Shown here: positions 7,787 to 15,994 of the stretch, in pieces
How positions within the stretch are numbered: the stretch's first letter is position 1
Layout of the letters: every line of letters begins with the position of its first letter
Origin: Streptomyces sp. CB01881
GTDB taxonomy: Bacteria > Actinomycetota > Actinomycetes > Streptomycetales > Streptomycetaceae
Length of the DNA stretch: 64,000 nucleotides
Assembly (NCBI RefSeq): GCF_002953255.1
Contig: NZ_CP026498.1
Location: 7,898,567 to 7,962,566 of the forward strand
Direction: 5' to 3'
Position numbers and translations under genes: made by a program
The notes under the pieces: generated by a model
What the model was told of the DNA's origin: nothing
Seen by the model: the letters and a program-made list of their open reading frames with translations, nothing else
The model's database searches: none

Positions 7787-9190
7787 GTGACAGCGGTGCA
7801 AGACGAGCGCAGCACGGTGCGGAACGCACCCGACCCGGCGCCCGCCCCCCTGTCGGACCGCCTCGCGGCCGCCCTCGGCGCACCCGTACGGGCGTTGCGC
7901 GAGGCACCGCGCCGCCCGCTGCTGGCCGTCTCGGCCGTGGCGCTGCTGTCCCTGGTGGTCTACGCCGTGGTCCGGCACTTCGTCCACACCTCGATGGTCG
8001 ACATGATCGTCTACCGGGCCGAGGGCGCCGCCGTGGCCGACGGCCGCGACCTCTACGCCCTGCGGGTCACCGAGTGGAACCTGCCCGCCACCTACCCGCC
8101 GTTCGCCGCGATGCTGTTCGTGCCGACGACCTGGTTCCCCGTCCCGGTCCTCCGGATCGTGATCACGCTCGGCAACCTCGGGCTGCTCGCGCTCCTCACC
8201 CATCTCTCCTTCAAGCTCGTCGGCTGGCCGCGCCGCGAACTGCGCGCCCTCGGCGTGATCCTGGTCACCGGCGCCGGGGTCTGGCTCGAACCCGTCTTCA
8301 CCACACTGCGCTACGGCCAGATCAACCTCGCCCTGGCGTGCCTCATCCTCTGGGACCTCACCCGCCCGGACGGCCGCCGCAGCAAGGGCGTCGCGATCGG
8401 CATCGCCGCCGGCATCAAGCTCACCCCCGGCCTGTTCGCCGTCTACCTGCTGCTCACCGGCCGGATCCGGGCCGCCTTCGTGGCCGGTTTCACCTTCCTC
8501 GGCACGTTCCTGGTCGGAGCGCTGGTGCTGCCCGACGCCACCTGGGGCTTCTGGACCAAGTACCTCTACGACTCCTCGCGGGTCGGCAAGACCCACATCG
8601 TCGACAACCAGTCTCTCCGCGGCGCCTTCGCCCGGCTGCTGCACACCAGCGACCCCGGGACCGTCGCCACCCTGGGCGCCGGCCTGGCCGCACTGGCCGG
8701 CCTCGCCATCGCCGCCTGGGCGGCCAGGAGCTCGCGCTGGCTGCCGCGCGCCGAGGCGTGGGGCGTCTGCTGCGCCGCCGTCACCGCGGTGCTGATCTCG
8801 CCGATCAGCTGGACCCACCACTGGGTCTGGTGCGTGCCCCTGCTCGTCCTGCTCGCCTGCGAGGCGTCGGTCGAGCGGGCCCGTCCGGTCGCCGTCCGCA
8901 AGGTGCGCTGGCGCGCCGCCTTCGGGGCGACGCTGGTGGCGTTCCTCTCCTTCGCGATGTGGGCCGCGAAGCCGCTGGGCGACCTCGTCCTGCACCTCTC
9001 GCCGCTCCGCCAGATCCCGACCTCCATCTACCCCCTGGTCGGGATCTGCTTCCTGCTCGCCGCCACGCTACGGATATGGGCGCGCCGACGGGCCGCCGGC
9101 GCGCCGCTGGTCCGGCTGCCCGGGCAGCGGGCGGGCGGCGGCCGTCCGGGCCCCGCGCGCGACCATCAACAGGCCCCCGCGGCCCGCTGA
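7787..9190 (+). CDS. GT87-family polyprenol-phosphate mannosyltransferase-like membrane protein (DUF2029)
   Basis: About 467 residues with some ten predicted membrane segments. The first periplasmic loop carries the family's DMIVYRAEGAAVADGRDLY...PATYPPFAA pattern; YGQINLALACLILWDL, AAGIKLTPG and DNQSLRGAF blocks follow, typical of PimE-like GT87 enzymes that transfer mannose from polyprenyl phosphate. The start was set at GTG 7787 (MTAVQDE) with GGAG six bases upstream; an in-frame TTG at 7760 is possible. Likely role in cell-envelope glycan or lipoglycan assembly; the acceptor cannot be read from sequence. The Arg/Gly/Pro-rich tail is cytoplasmic. Confidence 0.85.
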   Translation: MTAVQDERSTVRNAPDPAPAPLSDRLAAALGAPVRALREAPRRPLLAVSAVALLSLVVYAVVRHFVHTSMVDMIVYRAEGAAVADGRDLYALRVTEWNLPATYPPFAAMLFVPTTWFPVPVLRIVITLGNLGLLALLTHLSFKLVGWPRRELRALGVILVTGAGVWLEPVFTTLRYGQINLALACLILWDLTRPDGRRSKGVAIGIAAGIKLTPGLFAVYLLLTGRIRAAFVAGFTFLGTFLVGALVLPDATWGFWTKYLYDSSRVGKTHIVDNQSLRGAFARLLHTSDPGTVATLGAGLAALAGLAIAAWAARSSRWLPRAEAWGVCCAAVTAVLISPISWTHHWVWCVPLLVLLACEASVERARPVAVRKVRWRAAFGATLVAFLSFAMWAAKPLGDLVLHLSPLRQIPTSIYPLVGICFLLAATLRIWARRRAAGAPLVRLPGQRAGGGRPGPARDHQQAPAAR

Positions 9191-9301
9191 GTCGTCGGGG
9201 CCGGGTCGGGTCCCGGGGTGGGCCGGGCCGTCGTGGCCGGGTCGGGTCCTGGAGTGCGCCGGGCCGTCGTGGCCCGGTGGGCCGGTGGGATGCGCCGGGC
9301 C
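9191..9301. repeat. Three ~36-base imperfect tandem repeats
   Basis: Units at 9191-9229, 9230-9265 and 9266-9301 each begin GTCGT and end GCCGGGCC. They fill the space between two convergent genes (GT87 and ssgG). Copy number may vary between strains. Confidence 0.75.
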
Positions 9302-9336
9302 GGTGGGGCCGTGCCGCGCGACCAGGTCGCGCGCAC

Positions 9337-9753
9337 TCACGCGAGCAACTCGGCGAGCGAGCCGTCCATGTCCAGCGCAGCCGTCTCGCTGCCCGGCGGC
9401 ACCAGCCGGTGAGCACGCTCCAGCCAGGCGGCCACCACCGGCAGCGGCGCCTCCAGCAGCGCATCCCCGGCCGGCGAGCTCAGCGCCATGCAGAGCACGC
9501 TGCGCCGCCCCGACCGGGTCGGCCAGATCCGCACGTCCCCCTGCCCGCACGGGCGGAAGGTGCCCTCCACCAGCAGCTCGCGGGCGAACACCCAGGTGAC
9601 CGGCGAGCCGGTGTCCAGGTGGAAGGTGATGTGCACCGCGTACGGGTCGTGGCTGCCGTACGACAGCCGGGCCGGGACGGGGACGCTGTGCTCGGGGGAG
9701 AGCACCAGGTTGAGCTCCAGTTCGTGCTCCACCACGCTCGTCGGGCGTTCCAT
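9337..9753 (-). CDS. ssgG: SsgA-like sporulation/cell-division protein (SsgG-like)
   Basis: 138 residues, the normal SALP size. It shows the family's conserved blocks: HDPYAVHITFH, WVFARELLVEGTFRPCGQGDVRIWP, VLCMALSSPAGDALLEAP and a C-terminal acidic helix DMDGSLAELLA. SALPs steer FtsZ septation and wall remodelling during sporulation. The subfamily call SsgG rests mainly on location: in S. coelicolor ssgG lies close to hppD and its Lrp regulator, as here. Start ATG at 9751-9753, preceded by an AGAGAGGAAG ribosome site. Confidence 0.85.
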   Translation of the reverse strand: MERPTSVVEHELELNLVLSPEHSVPVPARLSYGSHDPYAVHITFHLDTGSPVTWVFARELLVEGTFRPCGQGDVRIWPTRSGRRSVLCMALSSPAGDALLEAPLPVVAAWLERAHRLVPPGSETAALDMDGSLAELLA

Positions 9754-10147
9754 GATCGCTTCCTCTCTGCCTGCGGTTCGTGCCCGGTGCCGGGCCCTGT
9801 GACTTTGGAGAGCGCGGGCCGGGCGCGCTCTTACACACGTTTCCGGGATTTCTTCGCGGGAGTCCGCGAGCCGCGGCGCAGGGCGGTGGGGTGCCGGGGG
9901 AGCGGGCGCGGGACCGCCGCGGTGCGCCCTCGTCCCTACCCCGGCCGGGCCGGGGCTGTCCGGTGATTGGCCAAGTTCCAACCTCCGGGCTTCCGAGGTA
10001 CTACCCTTTGTGACTGTCCGGCGACTGTCCGCCTATCCGGCGGTACCCTCGCGCGCGCCGACGGCGAAGCCACCCGTGCCGCCCGAGCCGCCGCCGTGAA
10101 CCACTCGCCGGGCGCGCCGCACGGCCCTGCGAGGAAAGAAGACCCCC
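9754..10147. promoter_or_regulatory. Divergent intergenic region between ssgG and RDD gene (394 bases)
   Basis: It contains less GC-rich patches at about 9825-9855 and 9960-10015. A direct repeat GACTGTCCG starts at 10012 and again at 10023 (11-base period), followed by a short hairpin CCGCC-TATC-CGGCGG at 10030-10043. A GAGGAAAG ribosome site precedes the ATG at 10148. No convincing small gene. Confidence 0.5.
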
Positions 10148-11701
10148 ATGACGGACCAGCCCTTCGCCGGCGGCGCGGACACGGCCGTCGATCCCGCACC
10201 GGGCTACTACCCCGACCCCTCCATCCCCGGCTTCGTCCGCTACTGGGGCGGCACGGCCTGGGTGCCCGGGACCAGCCGCCGCGCACCGGCGGAGGGCGAG
10301 GTGCTTCAGCCGCCCCGGTTCGTGGCCCGCGGCAGCGGGGCGGCGAGCGGTGCCGGCGGCGCGGGGGCCGGGGCACGGTACGTGCCGCCGCCGGCGGTGC
10401 CGGCCGGACCGGAGGAGGCGGAGGGCGGGGCGGCGCCGCACGCCCCCGGGGGTGCCGCGGCTGCCGTGGAGCGGGTGCCGGAGCGGGCGCCCGACAAGGT
10501 GCCGGAGGCAGCGGCGGCCTCGTCCGGGGAGACCGGACCGGTGTACCTGGACGAGACGGCGGGCGGCGCGTCGTTCACCTTCGGGCCGCAGCTGGCCGCC
10601 GGCGGGATGGTGTTCCGGCCGGAGGGCGCGGACGACGCGGCGGGCGCGGCGGGATGGGACTCGGTGCGCGAGGCGGTGCGCGAGGTCGGGCCGGCAGACG
10701 AGGCGCCGGCCGGCTGGCAGGTCGATCCGCGGGCGCAGCGGGGGCTGATGGAGACCGGCGGCGCGCCGCGGTGGGTCTCCTGGGGTGTGCTGCCCGGGGC
10801 GGAGCCGTGGGTGGAAGAGTCCAGGGGTGAGGCGTCCCGGGTTGAGGCGGTTCGGACGGAGGCGTTCGGGGCGGAGGTGCCCAGGACGGAGGTGTCCAGG
10901 ACGGAGGCGTTTGGGGCGGAGGTGGGCGCTCCGGTCGCTGGGCCGGTCGTGGCGGCCGAGGCCGCGGCGGATCCCGCGCCGGTGCCGGCGGCCGTGCGGG
11001 TCACCGCGCCGGTGCCCGTTCCGGTGACGGGGCCGGAGCCGGTGGCGGGCCCTGAGTCGGCGGCGGACGTGGCGCCGGAGCCGGGCCCTGGGCCGGCGGT
11101 GAACGTGGCGCCGGAGCCGGCGCCCGTTCCTGCCGTGGCCCCCGCCGCCCGTGCGGTGCGGCCGGTGCCCGGGCCGCGCCCGGCTCCCCGTCGCCGCCCG
11201 GCCCCGCCGGTGCCGGCCGGGCTCGGACGCCGGCTGGCCGCCCGGCTGGTGGACACCGCCGTCCTGGCCGTGGTCGCCACCGCCGCCGCCGTTCCGCTCG
11301 GCAGCTCGGTCATGACCCACCTCCAGCACAAGCTCGACCAGGCCCGGATGGCCAGCTCACTCACCCGCCGCCAGGTCGACGTCTGGCTGGTGGACGGCGT
11401 GGTGGTCGGCAAGTTCGCCGTCCTGGTCGGCATCCTCGCCTTCGTCGGCCTGCTCTACGAGGTCCTGCCGACCGCCCGCACCGGCCAGACCTTCGGCAAG
11501 CGGCTGGCCCGGATCCGGGTCGTCGACGCGGCCCCCTCGGCCGCCCGTGTCCGGCTGACCGTCGGTCGCTCGCTCTGTCGATGGCTGGTCAGGAACGCCT
11601 CGGCGGTCCTGCTGCTCGGCCTCGTCTGGCCGGTGTTCGACCGTCCGGCCCGGCGCGGCTGGCACGACCGCGCGGCCCGCACTCGGGTCGTCCGGTCCTG
11701 A
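10148..11701 (+). CDS. DUF2510-RDD family membrane protein
   Basis: 517 residues. An N-terminal DUF2510 motif (GYYPDPSIPGFVRYWGGTAWVPG, split here as GYYPDPS and RYWGGTAWVPG) at about 19-43. A long disordered Ala/Pro/Glu/Val-rich region to about 355 includes imperfect RTEAFGAEV-type repeats (encoded near 10855-10925). A C-terminal RDD domain begins at GRRLAARLVDTAVLA, with about three membrane helices and TFGKRLARIRVVD. RDD proteins are membrane proteins of mostly unknown role, some linked to ion or cargo transport. It is followed by a second, shorter RDD gene. Confidence 0.85.
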   Translation: MTDQPFAGGADTAVDPAPGYYPDPSIPGFVRYWGGTAWVPGTSRRAPAEGEVLQPPRFVARGSGAASGAGGAGAGARYVPPPAVPAGPEEAEGGAAPHAPGGAAAAVERVPERAPDKVPEAAAASSGETGPVYLDETAGGASFTFGPQLAAGGMVFRPEGADDAAGAAGWDSVREAVREVGPADEAPAGWQVDPRAQRGLMETGGAPRWVSWGVLPGAEPWVEESRGEASRVEAVRTEAFGAEVPRTEVSRTEAFGAEVGAPVAGPVVAAEAAADPAPVPAAVRVTAPVPVPVTGPEPVAGPESAADVAPEPGPGPAVNVAPEPAPVPAVAPAARAVRPVPGPRPAPRRRPAPPVPAGLGRRLAARLVDTAVLAVVATAAAVPLGSSVMTHLQHKLDQARMASSLTRRQVDVWLVDGVVVGKFAVLVGILAFVGLLYEVLPTARTGQTFGKRLARIRVVDAAPSAARVRLTVGRSLCRWLVRNASAVLLLGLVWPVFDRPARRGWHDRAARTRVVRS

Positions 11702-11780
11702 CCCCGGCCCGGCGGAGGTTACCGGGCGAAACGGACTAAATATCCGAAGCTCGGAGAATGTGTGATGTTCTACTCGGGGC

Positions 11781-12500
11781 ATGAGCACCTACAATCCCTC
11801 AGGCCCCGAGCCGGAGGGGGGCGGCCAGCCCTCCTCCGACAAGCAGCCCTCGCAGTCGGCCGGCGGCACGCCGGAAGGTGCGCCGTCAGACCCGTACGGA
11901 AACCCCCAGCCCGGCAGCCCCGACGACCGCCCCGGCGCGTACGGCGGCAACTACGGCGGCACCCCCGGCGGGTCTCCGTACGGGCAGAACCCCTACGGCC
12001 AGTCGCCGTACGACCAGCCGCCGTCCGGCTACGGCCCCACGGGCTACGGCTCGCCGGGCGCCGGGCCCGTCCCCGGGATGCCGCCGCTCGGCAGTTGGCC
12101 CAGCCGGATCCTCGCCCAGCTGATCGACTACGTGCTGGTCCAGGCGGTCGCACTTCTCGTGGTGCTGCCCTTCGCCAGTCTCGGCGACCGCTCCGGCTCG
12201 GCCGGCGCGTTCTGGCTTGCCTGCGGGCTGTACCTGATCTACGACGGTGTGATGCTCAGCCGGGACGGCCAGACCCTCGGCAAGAAGGCGATGAAGATCC
12301 GGGTCGCCATGCTGATCGACGGCAGCACGCCGACCCCGGCCGCCGCCTGGACCAGGTCCGCCGTCTTCATCCTCCCGGCGGTGGTCTGCTGCGCCGCCTT
12401 CTGGTGGGTGATCGACGGCCTGTTCGGCGTCTTCGACAAGCCGTACGGCCAGTGCATCCACGACAAGGCCGCGAAGACCGTGGTGGTCTCCACGGCCTGA
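11781..12500 (+). CDS. RDD family membrane protein
   Basis: 239 residues. The N-terminal ~95 residues are Gly/Pro/Tyr/Ser-rich and disordered (GYG/NPYGQSPY-type repeats). The RDD domain follows from GSWPSRILAQLIDYVLV, with SRDGQTLGKKAMKIRV and C-terminal helices. It sits about 80 bases after the larger RDD gene, with a small CTCCGAAGCTCGGAG-like hairpin in the gap. The proline/glycine-rich cytoplasmic head resembles those of Streptomyces proteins at hyphal tips, but its role is unknown. Confidence 0.82.
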   Translation: MSTYNPSGPEPEGGGQPSSDKQPSQSAGGTPEGAPSDPYGNPQPGSPDDRPGAYGGNYGGTPGGSPYGQNPYGQSPYDQPPSGYGPTGYGSPGAGPVPGMPPLGSWPSRILAQLIDYVLVQAVALLVVLPFASLGDRSGSAGAFWLACGLYLIYDGVMLSRDGQTLGKKAMKIRVAMLIDGSTPTPAAAWTRSAVFILPAVVCCAAFWWVIDGLFGVFDKPYGQCIHDKAAKTVVVSTA

Positions 12501-12533
12501 ACGTCCGTGACTCCGGTACCGCCCGGTGGCGCC

Positions 12534-12848
12534 TCAGCGCTGCCGGGCGTACTCGTGCCCGGCGGGAGTGGGCTCCGGCGTGGGTGCGGGTGCGGGTGCG
12601 GGTGCGGACTCCGGCGCGGGGGTGGGTGCGGGGGCCAGCGCGGGAGCCGGCTTCGGTGCAGGGGTCCCGCGCTGCGCGGCGGTGGACAGCGACAGCACCG
12701 TCACCAGCGTGCCGAGCGCGAGCGCGAACCCGACCAGCACCGCGACCGCCAGGACGCCCGAGGCGCCCGAGACGGCCAGCAGCGCCACGGTGGCGGCGAC
12801 GACGGTGAAGGTGCCGAGGCAGATCTGAGCGGTGGTCGGGCGCGGCAT
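12534..12848 (-). CDS. Small two-helix membrane protein with Pro/Ala-rich tail
   Basis: 104 residues: MPRPTTAQICLGTFTVVA... forms two adjacent hydrophobic helices (about 7-27 and 30-53). A tail of alternating Ala-Pro units (PAPALAPAPTPAPE...) ends in GHEYARQR. The start ATG has an AAGGA site upstream on the minus strand. Not recognised as a named family. It is convergent with the RDD gene, and its start faces away from the divergent endonuclease V gene. Confidence 0.6.
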   Translation of the reverse strand: MPRPTTAQICLGTFTVVAATVALLAVSGASGVLAVAVLVGFALALGTLVTVLSLSTAAQRGTPAPKPAPALAPAPTPAPESAPAPAPAPTPEPTPAGHEYARQR

Positions 12849-13049
12849 GGCGTCGGTCCTTCGCACGTCGGGGGAAACGGGCGGGTGGTGCCGGTACCGA
12901 ATATTCCTACCCGGAACGGGAGTTCGGTAAGTGCAGCCTAATCCGCCGGACCTGGGGCACGGGGGGCGCACGGGCTCACCGCGGGGTCGTGCGCCCCGCT
13001 CGGTACGGTGATCGCGACCGGACCGTCCACGCACCCAGGGGGAACCGCC

Positions 13050-13754
13050 GTGCCCGTCGCCGACTGGCCCACCACCGAGACCGAGGCGATCGCCGAACAG
13101 GAACGGCTGCGCCCGCTCGTCCAGCCGTACGGCCCCGGCCCCTCCGGCGCGGCGGACGACCGGCTGATCGCCGGCGTCGACGTCGCCTACGACGACGAAC
13201 GGGACCTCGTGGTCGCCGCCGCGGTGGTCCTCGACCTCGACGGCCTCGCCGTCGTCGAGGAGGCCACCGCCGTCGACCGCGTCGCCTTCCCCTACGTCCC
13301 CGGCCTGCTCGCCTTCCGCGAACTCCCCGCAGTCCTGGACGTCCTCGAACGGCTCATCCACGCCCCCGGCACCGTCGTCTGCGACGGCTACGGTCTCGCC
13401 CACCCGCGCCGCCTCGGCCTCGCCAGCCACCTCGGCGTGCTCACCGGTCTGCGCACCATCGGCGTCGCCAAGACCCCGTTCACCTTCGACCACCGCGAAC
13501 CGGGCGCCCCCCGCGGCTCCTGGACCCCGCTCACCGACCCGGCCACCGGCGAGGAGGTCGGGCGCGCCGTCCGCACCCGGGCCGGCGTCAAACCCGTCTT
13601 CGTCTCCGTCGGCCACCGCATCGGCCTGACCGAAGCCGTCGACACCACCCTCGCCCTCGCCGGCCGGTACCGGCTGCCCGAGACCACCCGCCACGCCGAC
13701 TCGCTCTGCCGCCGGGCCCTCGCCGCCCTACAGAAGGGGACGTCCGCGAACTGA
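13050..13754 (+). CDS. nfi: Endonuclease V (deoxyinosine 3' endonuclease)
   Basis: 234 residues carrying the endonuclease V signatures: IAGVDVAYDDE (catalytic Asp 44), FPYVPGLLAFRELPAVLD (catalytic Glu), and VVCDGYGLAHPRRLGLASHLG (third acidic residue and the base-recognition region). It nicks DNA one base 3' of deaminated bases such as hypoxanthine. GTG start chosen with AGGGGGA at 13037-13043; an earlier in-frame GTG at 13008 lacks such a site. Length and motif order are intact. Confidence 0.92.
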   Translation: MPVADWPTTETEAIAEQERLRPLVQPYGPGPSGAADDRLIAGVDVAYDDERDLVVAAAVVLDLDGLAVVEEATAVDRVAFPYVPGLLAFRELPAVLDVLERLIHAPGTVVCDGYGLAHPRRLGLASHLGVLTGLRTIGVAKTPFTFDHREPGAPRGSWTPLTDPATGEEVGRAVRTRAGVKPVFVSVGHRIGLTEAVDTTLALAGRYRLPETTRHADSLCRRALAALQKGTSAN

Positions 13755-13867
13755 CGGTGCGCCAGGCCGTCGGCGGTTCGGCCGAAGCGCCATACTCCCG
13801 GCCCGGAGCATGTGTTAGACATGTGTCTCCGGAAGCTGCGCAGGACAGTCGAACGGGACGGCTCCAC

Positions 13868-13930
13868 AAGGTGGCTTCACGGGGCCGCTTCACGGGGCAG
13901 CTTCCATAGGGCAGCTTCACAGGGCAGCGG
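13868..13930. repeat. Short imperfect tandem repeats GGC(A/C/T)GCTTC(A/C)C
   Basis: Four to five copies of a 13-14 base unit (GGGGCAGCTTCACAG-like) lie between endonuclease V and the type VII-type operon. They directly precede the ribosome site of the 13960 gene, so they are probably in its leader. Confidence 0.65.
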
Positions 13931-13959
13931 AACGACGGACGCAGGGGGAGGCGCCGGAA

Positions 13960-14406
13960 GTGGCGACGGGGACCGGAACGACCGGCGGGGGCGGCCAGGG
14001 ATACCGCGTCGAGGTCGAACAGCTGAGGGCGTTCGCCGCCCAGGTGCGCGGACTGCTGGCCGAGTTCCAGCACCACGCCGACGGCACCACGGCCCACGGC
14101 CAGAGCGCCGTGGGCAAGAGCGCCCTCGGCACCTTCGCCGAGGCCACCGAGCTGCACGACCGCTACCAGACCATGCGGGACGGCCTGCGCGACGTCCTCA
14201 ACCAGCTCCAGGACGCCGTCGACGACGCCCAGAAGAAGGCCGAACTCACCGCCACCAACTACGAGGAGCAGGAACACCGCACCTCGGGCAAGCTGAAGCT
14301 CGGCGACGACGGCTGGTCGGTCGCCAGCCCCTCCGCCACCAGCGCCGTCGCCTACGCCCAGACCGTCGCCCCGGCCCAGCACAGCGGCGGGAAGTCCGAG
14401 CGATGA
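13960..14406 (+). CDS. WXG100/EspA-like helical protein of a type VII secretion-type locus
   Basis: 148 residues, mostly alpha-helical. A Gly-rich start (ATGTGTTGGGGQGY) is followed by a long helix (VEVEQLRAFAAQVRGLLAEF), a loop, and a second helix (ELHDRYQTMRDGLRDVLNQLQDAVDDAQKKAEL). This is the helix-turn-helix hairpin shape of WXG100-like partners, though no WXG triplet is present. GTG start after an AGGGGGAGG site. It lies 43 bases before a WXG100-domain protein and a mycosin, so it is probably the dimer partner of that protein. Confidence 0.7.
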   Translation: MATGTGTTGGGGQGYRVEVEQLRAFAAQVRGLLAEFQHHADGTTAHGQSAVGKSALGTFAEATELHDRYQTMRDGLRDVLNQLQDAVDDAQKKAELTATNYEEQEHRTSGKLKLGDDGWSVASPSATSAVAYAQTVAPAQHSGGKSER

Positions 14407-14449
14407 GCGCCGCACGCCAACAGCCCCCGGAGAACGGAGACGGCCACCG

Positions 14450-15907
14450 ATGAGCGGATCGGGCTACACCAAGTTCAACGACTACAGCCACGCCGAACTC
14501 CGGAAGATGGCGCAGGCCCTCAACCCCGGCGAGGTGATGGCCGCCAGCGACCCCTGGCGCCGCGCCGCCGACACCCTCAAGGCCATCCGCGCCACCCTCA
14601 CCCGCGCCAGCACCGAGGCCGCCGTCAGCTGGGAAGGCAGCACCAGCGACGCCTTCCACAAGCGCATGCTCAACCTCGCCGCCACCATCAACAACGCGGC
14701 CTCCTACGCCAACGACGCCGCCAACACCCTCAAGCACCTGTCCGAGGCCATCGCCCAGGCCAAGCACGACATGCCCGAAGAGCCCAGCGGGTGGGAGCAG
14801 TTCACCGACGGAGTCGGTGACACGGTCTCCGCCGTCTTCGGCGGCGACGACGAGGACACGAAGACGGCGGTCGCGGAGCAGAAGAAGGCCGAAGCGGCGG
14901 CGATCATGCAGACGCTGGCGATGCACTACCGGGTCGCGGCGCCGATGCTGAAGCCGCCGCCGGCGCTTCCGCCGCCAAAGGGCGAGAAGAGTCGTGGTGA
15001 TCTCGACGACGCCACTTCGTCGGGCGATTCCACAGGGGAGGGTGCATTCAGCGCCATGATGGCCGGGGCTGGATACACCAGCACTGCTGCCACTCCGAAG
15101 TCGAGTGGCAGCAGCACGCCGTCGCTGTCTCAGCGTCCCGCTGCCCAGTCCGCACCGAAGCGCTCGACGCCGGCCGGACCAGCCGCGCCGACCGATTCGG
15201 GAATCAAGGGCGGCACGGTGCATGCAGTGCCCAAGCCGCCCTCCGTCACGAACTACGGCCCCGGCACGGGGATCGACGGTACGACGGTCAATCCTCCCAG
15301 CACATCCGGGACCAGCCCGCTGTCCACCAACCCCGCCAATCCGACGTCCAACCCCGGAACACCCATCAGTCCCACGACGAGTGGCAATGGTGGCGGACCG
15401 GGTCCGACCGGAGGTGGGCCGATCATGGGTGGGCAGGCAGGGCAGGGAAACAACCCGGGCAAGGGCGGCGGGACTCAGAACAAGGACGTACTTGGCCGTA
15501 CAGCAAGCGTCCCCGGCAAGGCTGCCGGAGGCGGGGGTAAGGCGTTCGGCGCGGGAGAGGTGCTCGAAGGCGGTTTCGGGACTGGAGGCCGCGCCGCAGG
15601 GGCCCGTCCCGGAGGCGGCCTTTCGGGGCGGGCCGGAGGCATCGTCGGCGGGGGAGCGCGTCCGGGCGGCGGATCCGGGGCGAAGCAGGCCTTCACCGAA
15701 GGCGGTTCCGGGCTCGGGGCCCGAGGCCGGGTCAGGGGAGAGTTGGGCGCGAACGCTACGGGCGGTGTGGCTCCCGGCATGCCGCTCACCGATGCCCAGC
15801 GGCGCAACAGGGACAAGGACAAGGACGGCAAGCGGCCGGACTACCTCGTCGAGGATGAGGAGACCTGGGCGTCGGACAAGCCCACCAACCCGAACGTGGT
15901 GGAATGA
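14450..15907 (+). CDS. WXG100-domain protein with long Gly/Pro-rich region and YxxxD-type tail (T7SS substrate-like)
   Basis: 485 residues. The N-terminal helical hairpin (about 20-110) contains WEG in AAVSWEGSTSDAFH, the WXG turn. The middle and C-terminal region (about 165-455) is disordered and rich in Gly, Pro, Ser and Ala, then a charged segment (RRNRDKDKDGKRPDYLVEDE) carries Y-L-V-E-D, which fits the YxxxD/E export signal. The architecture matches streptomycete PPE-like proteins placed before a mycosin. The GC content drops along the gene from about 14990 onward. Probably exported or wall-associated; its effector activity is unknown. Confidence 0.8.
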   Translation: MSGSGYTKFNDYSHAELRKMAQALNPGEVMAASDPWRRAADTLKAIRATLTRASTEAAVSWEGSTSDAFHKRMLNLAATINNAASYANDAANTLKHLSEAIAQAKHDMPEEPSGWEQFTDGVGDTVSAVFGGDDEDTKTAVAEQKKAEAAAIMQTLAMHYRVAAPMLKPPPALPPPKGEKSRGDLDDATSSGDSTGEGAFSAMMAGAGYTSTAATPKSSGSSTPSLSQRPAAQSAPKRSTPAGPAAPTDSGIKGGTVHAVPKPPSVTNYGPGTGIDGTTVNPPSTSGTSPLSTNPANPTSNPGTPISPTTSGNGGGPGPTGGGPIMGGQAGQGNNPGKGGGTQNKDVLGRTASVPGKAAGGGGKAFGAGEVLEGGFGTGGRAAGARPGGGLSGRAGGIVGGGARPGGGSGAKQAFTEGGSGLGARGRVRGELGANATGGVAPGMPLTDAQRRNRDKDKDGKRPDYLVEDEETWASDKPTNPNVVE

Positions 15908-15994
15908 GTCCTGTCCGCTGGTGGACAGGCTGATGATCGGTCGTCCCGCAGGTCGGAGACCTGCGGGACGCTTCGCTGAGTGGGGTGACCAGGC

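Noticed and set aside
6823..9966. A 1047-codon plus-strand open frame
   Set aside because: Arg/Pro/Gly-rich composition without domains; it shadows the chitinase and GT87 genes in another frame, a usual effect of high GC.
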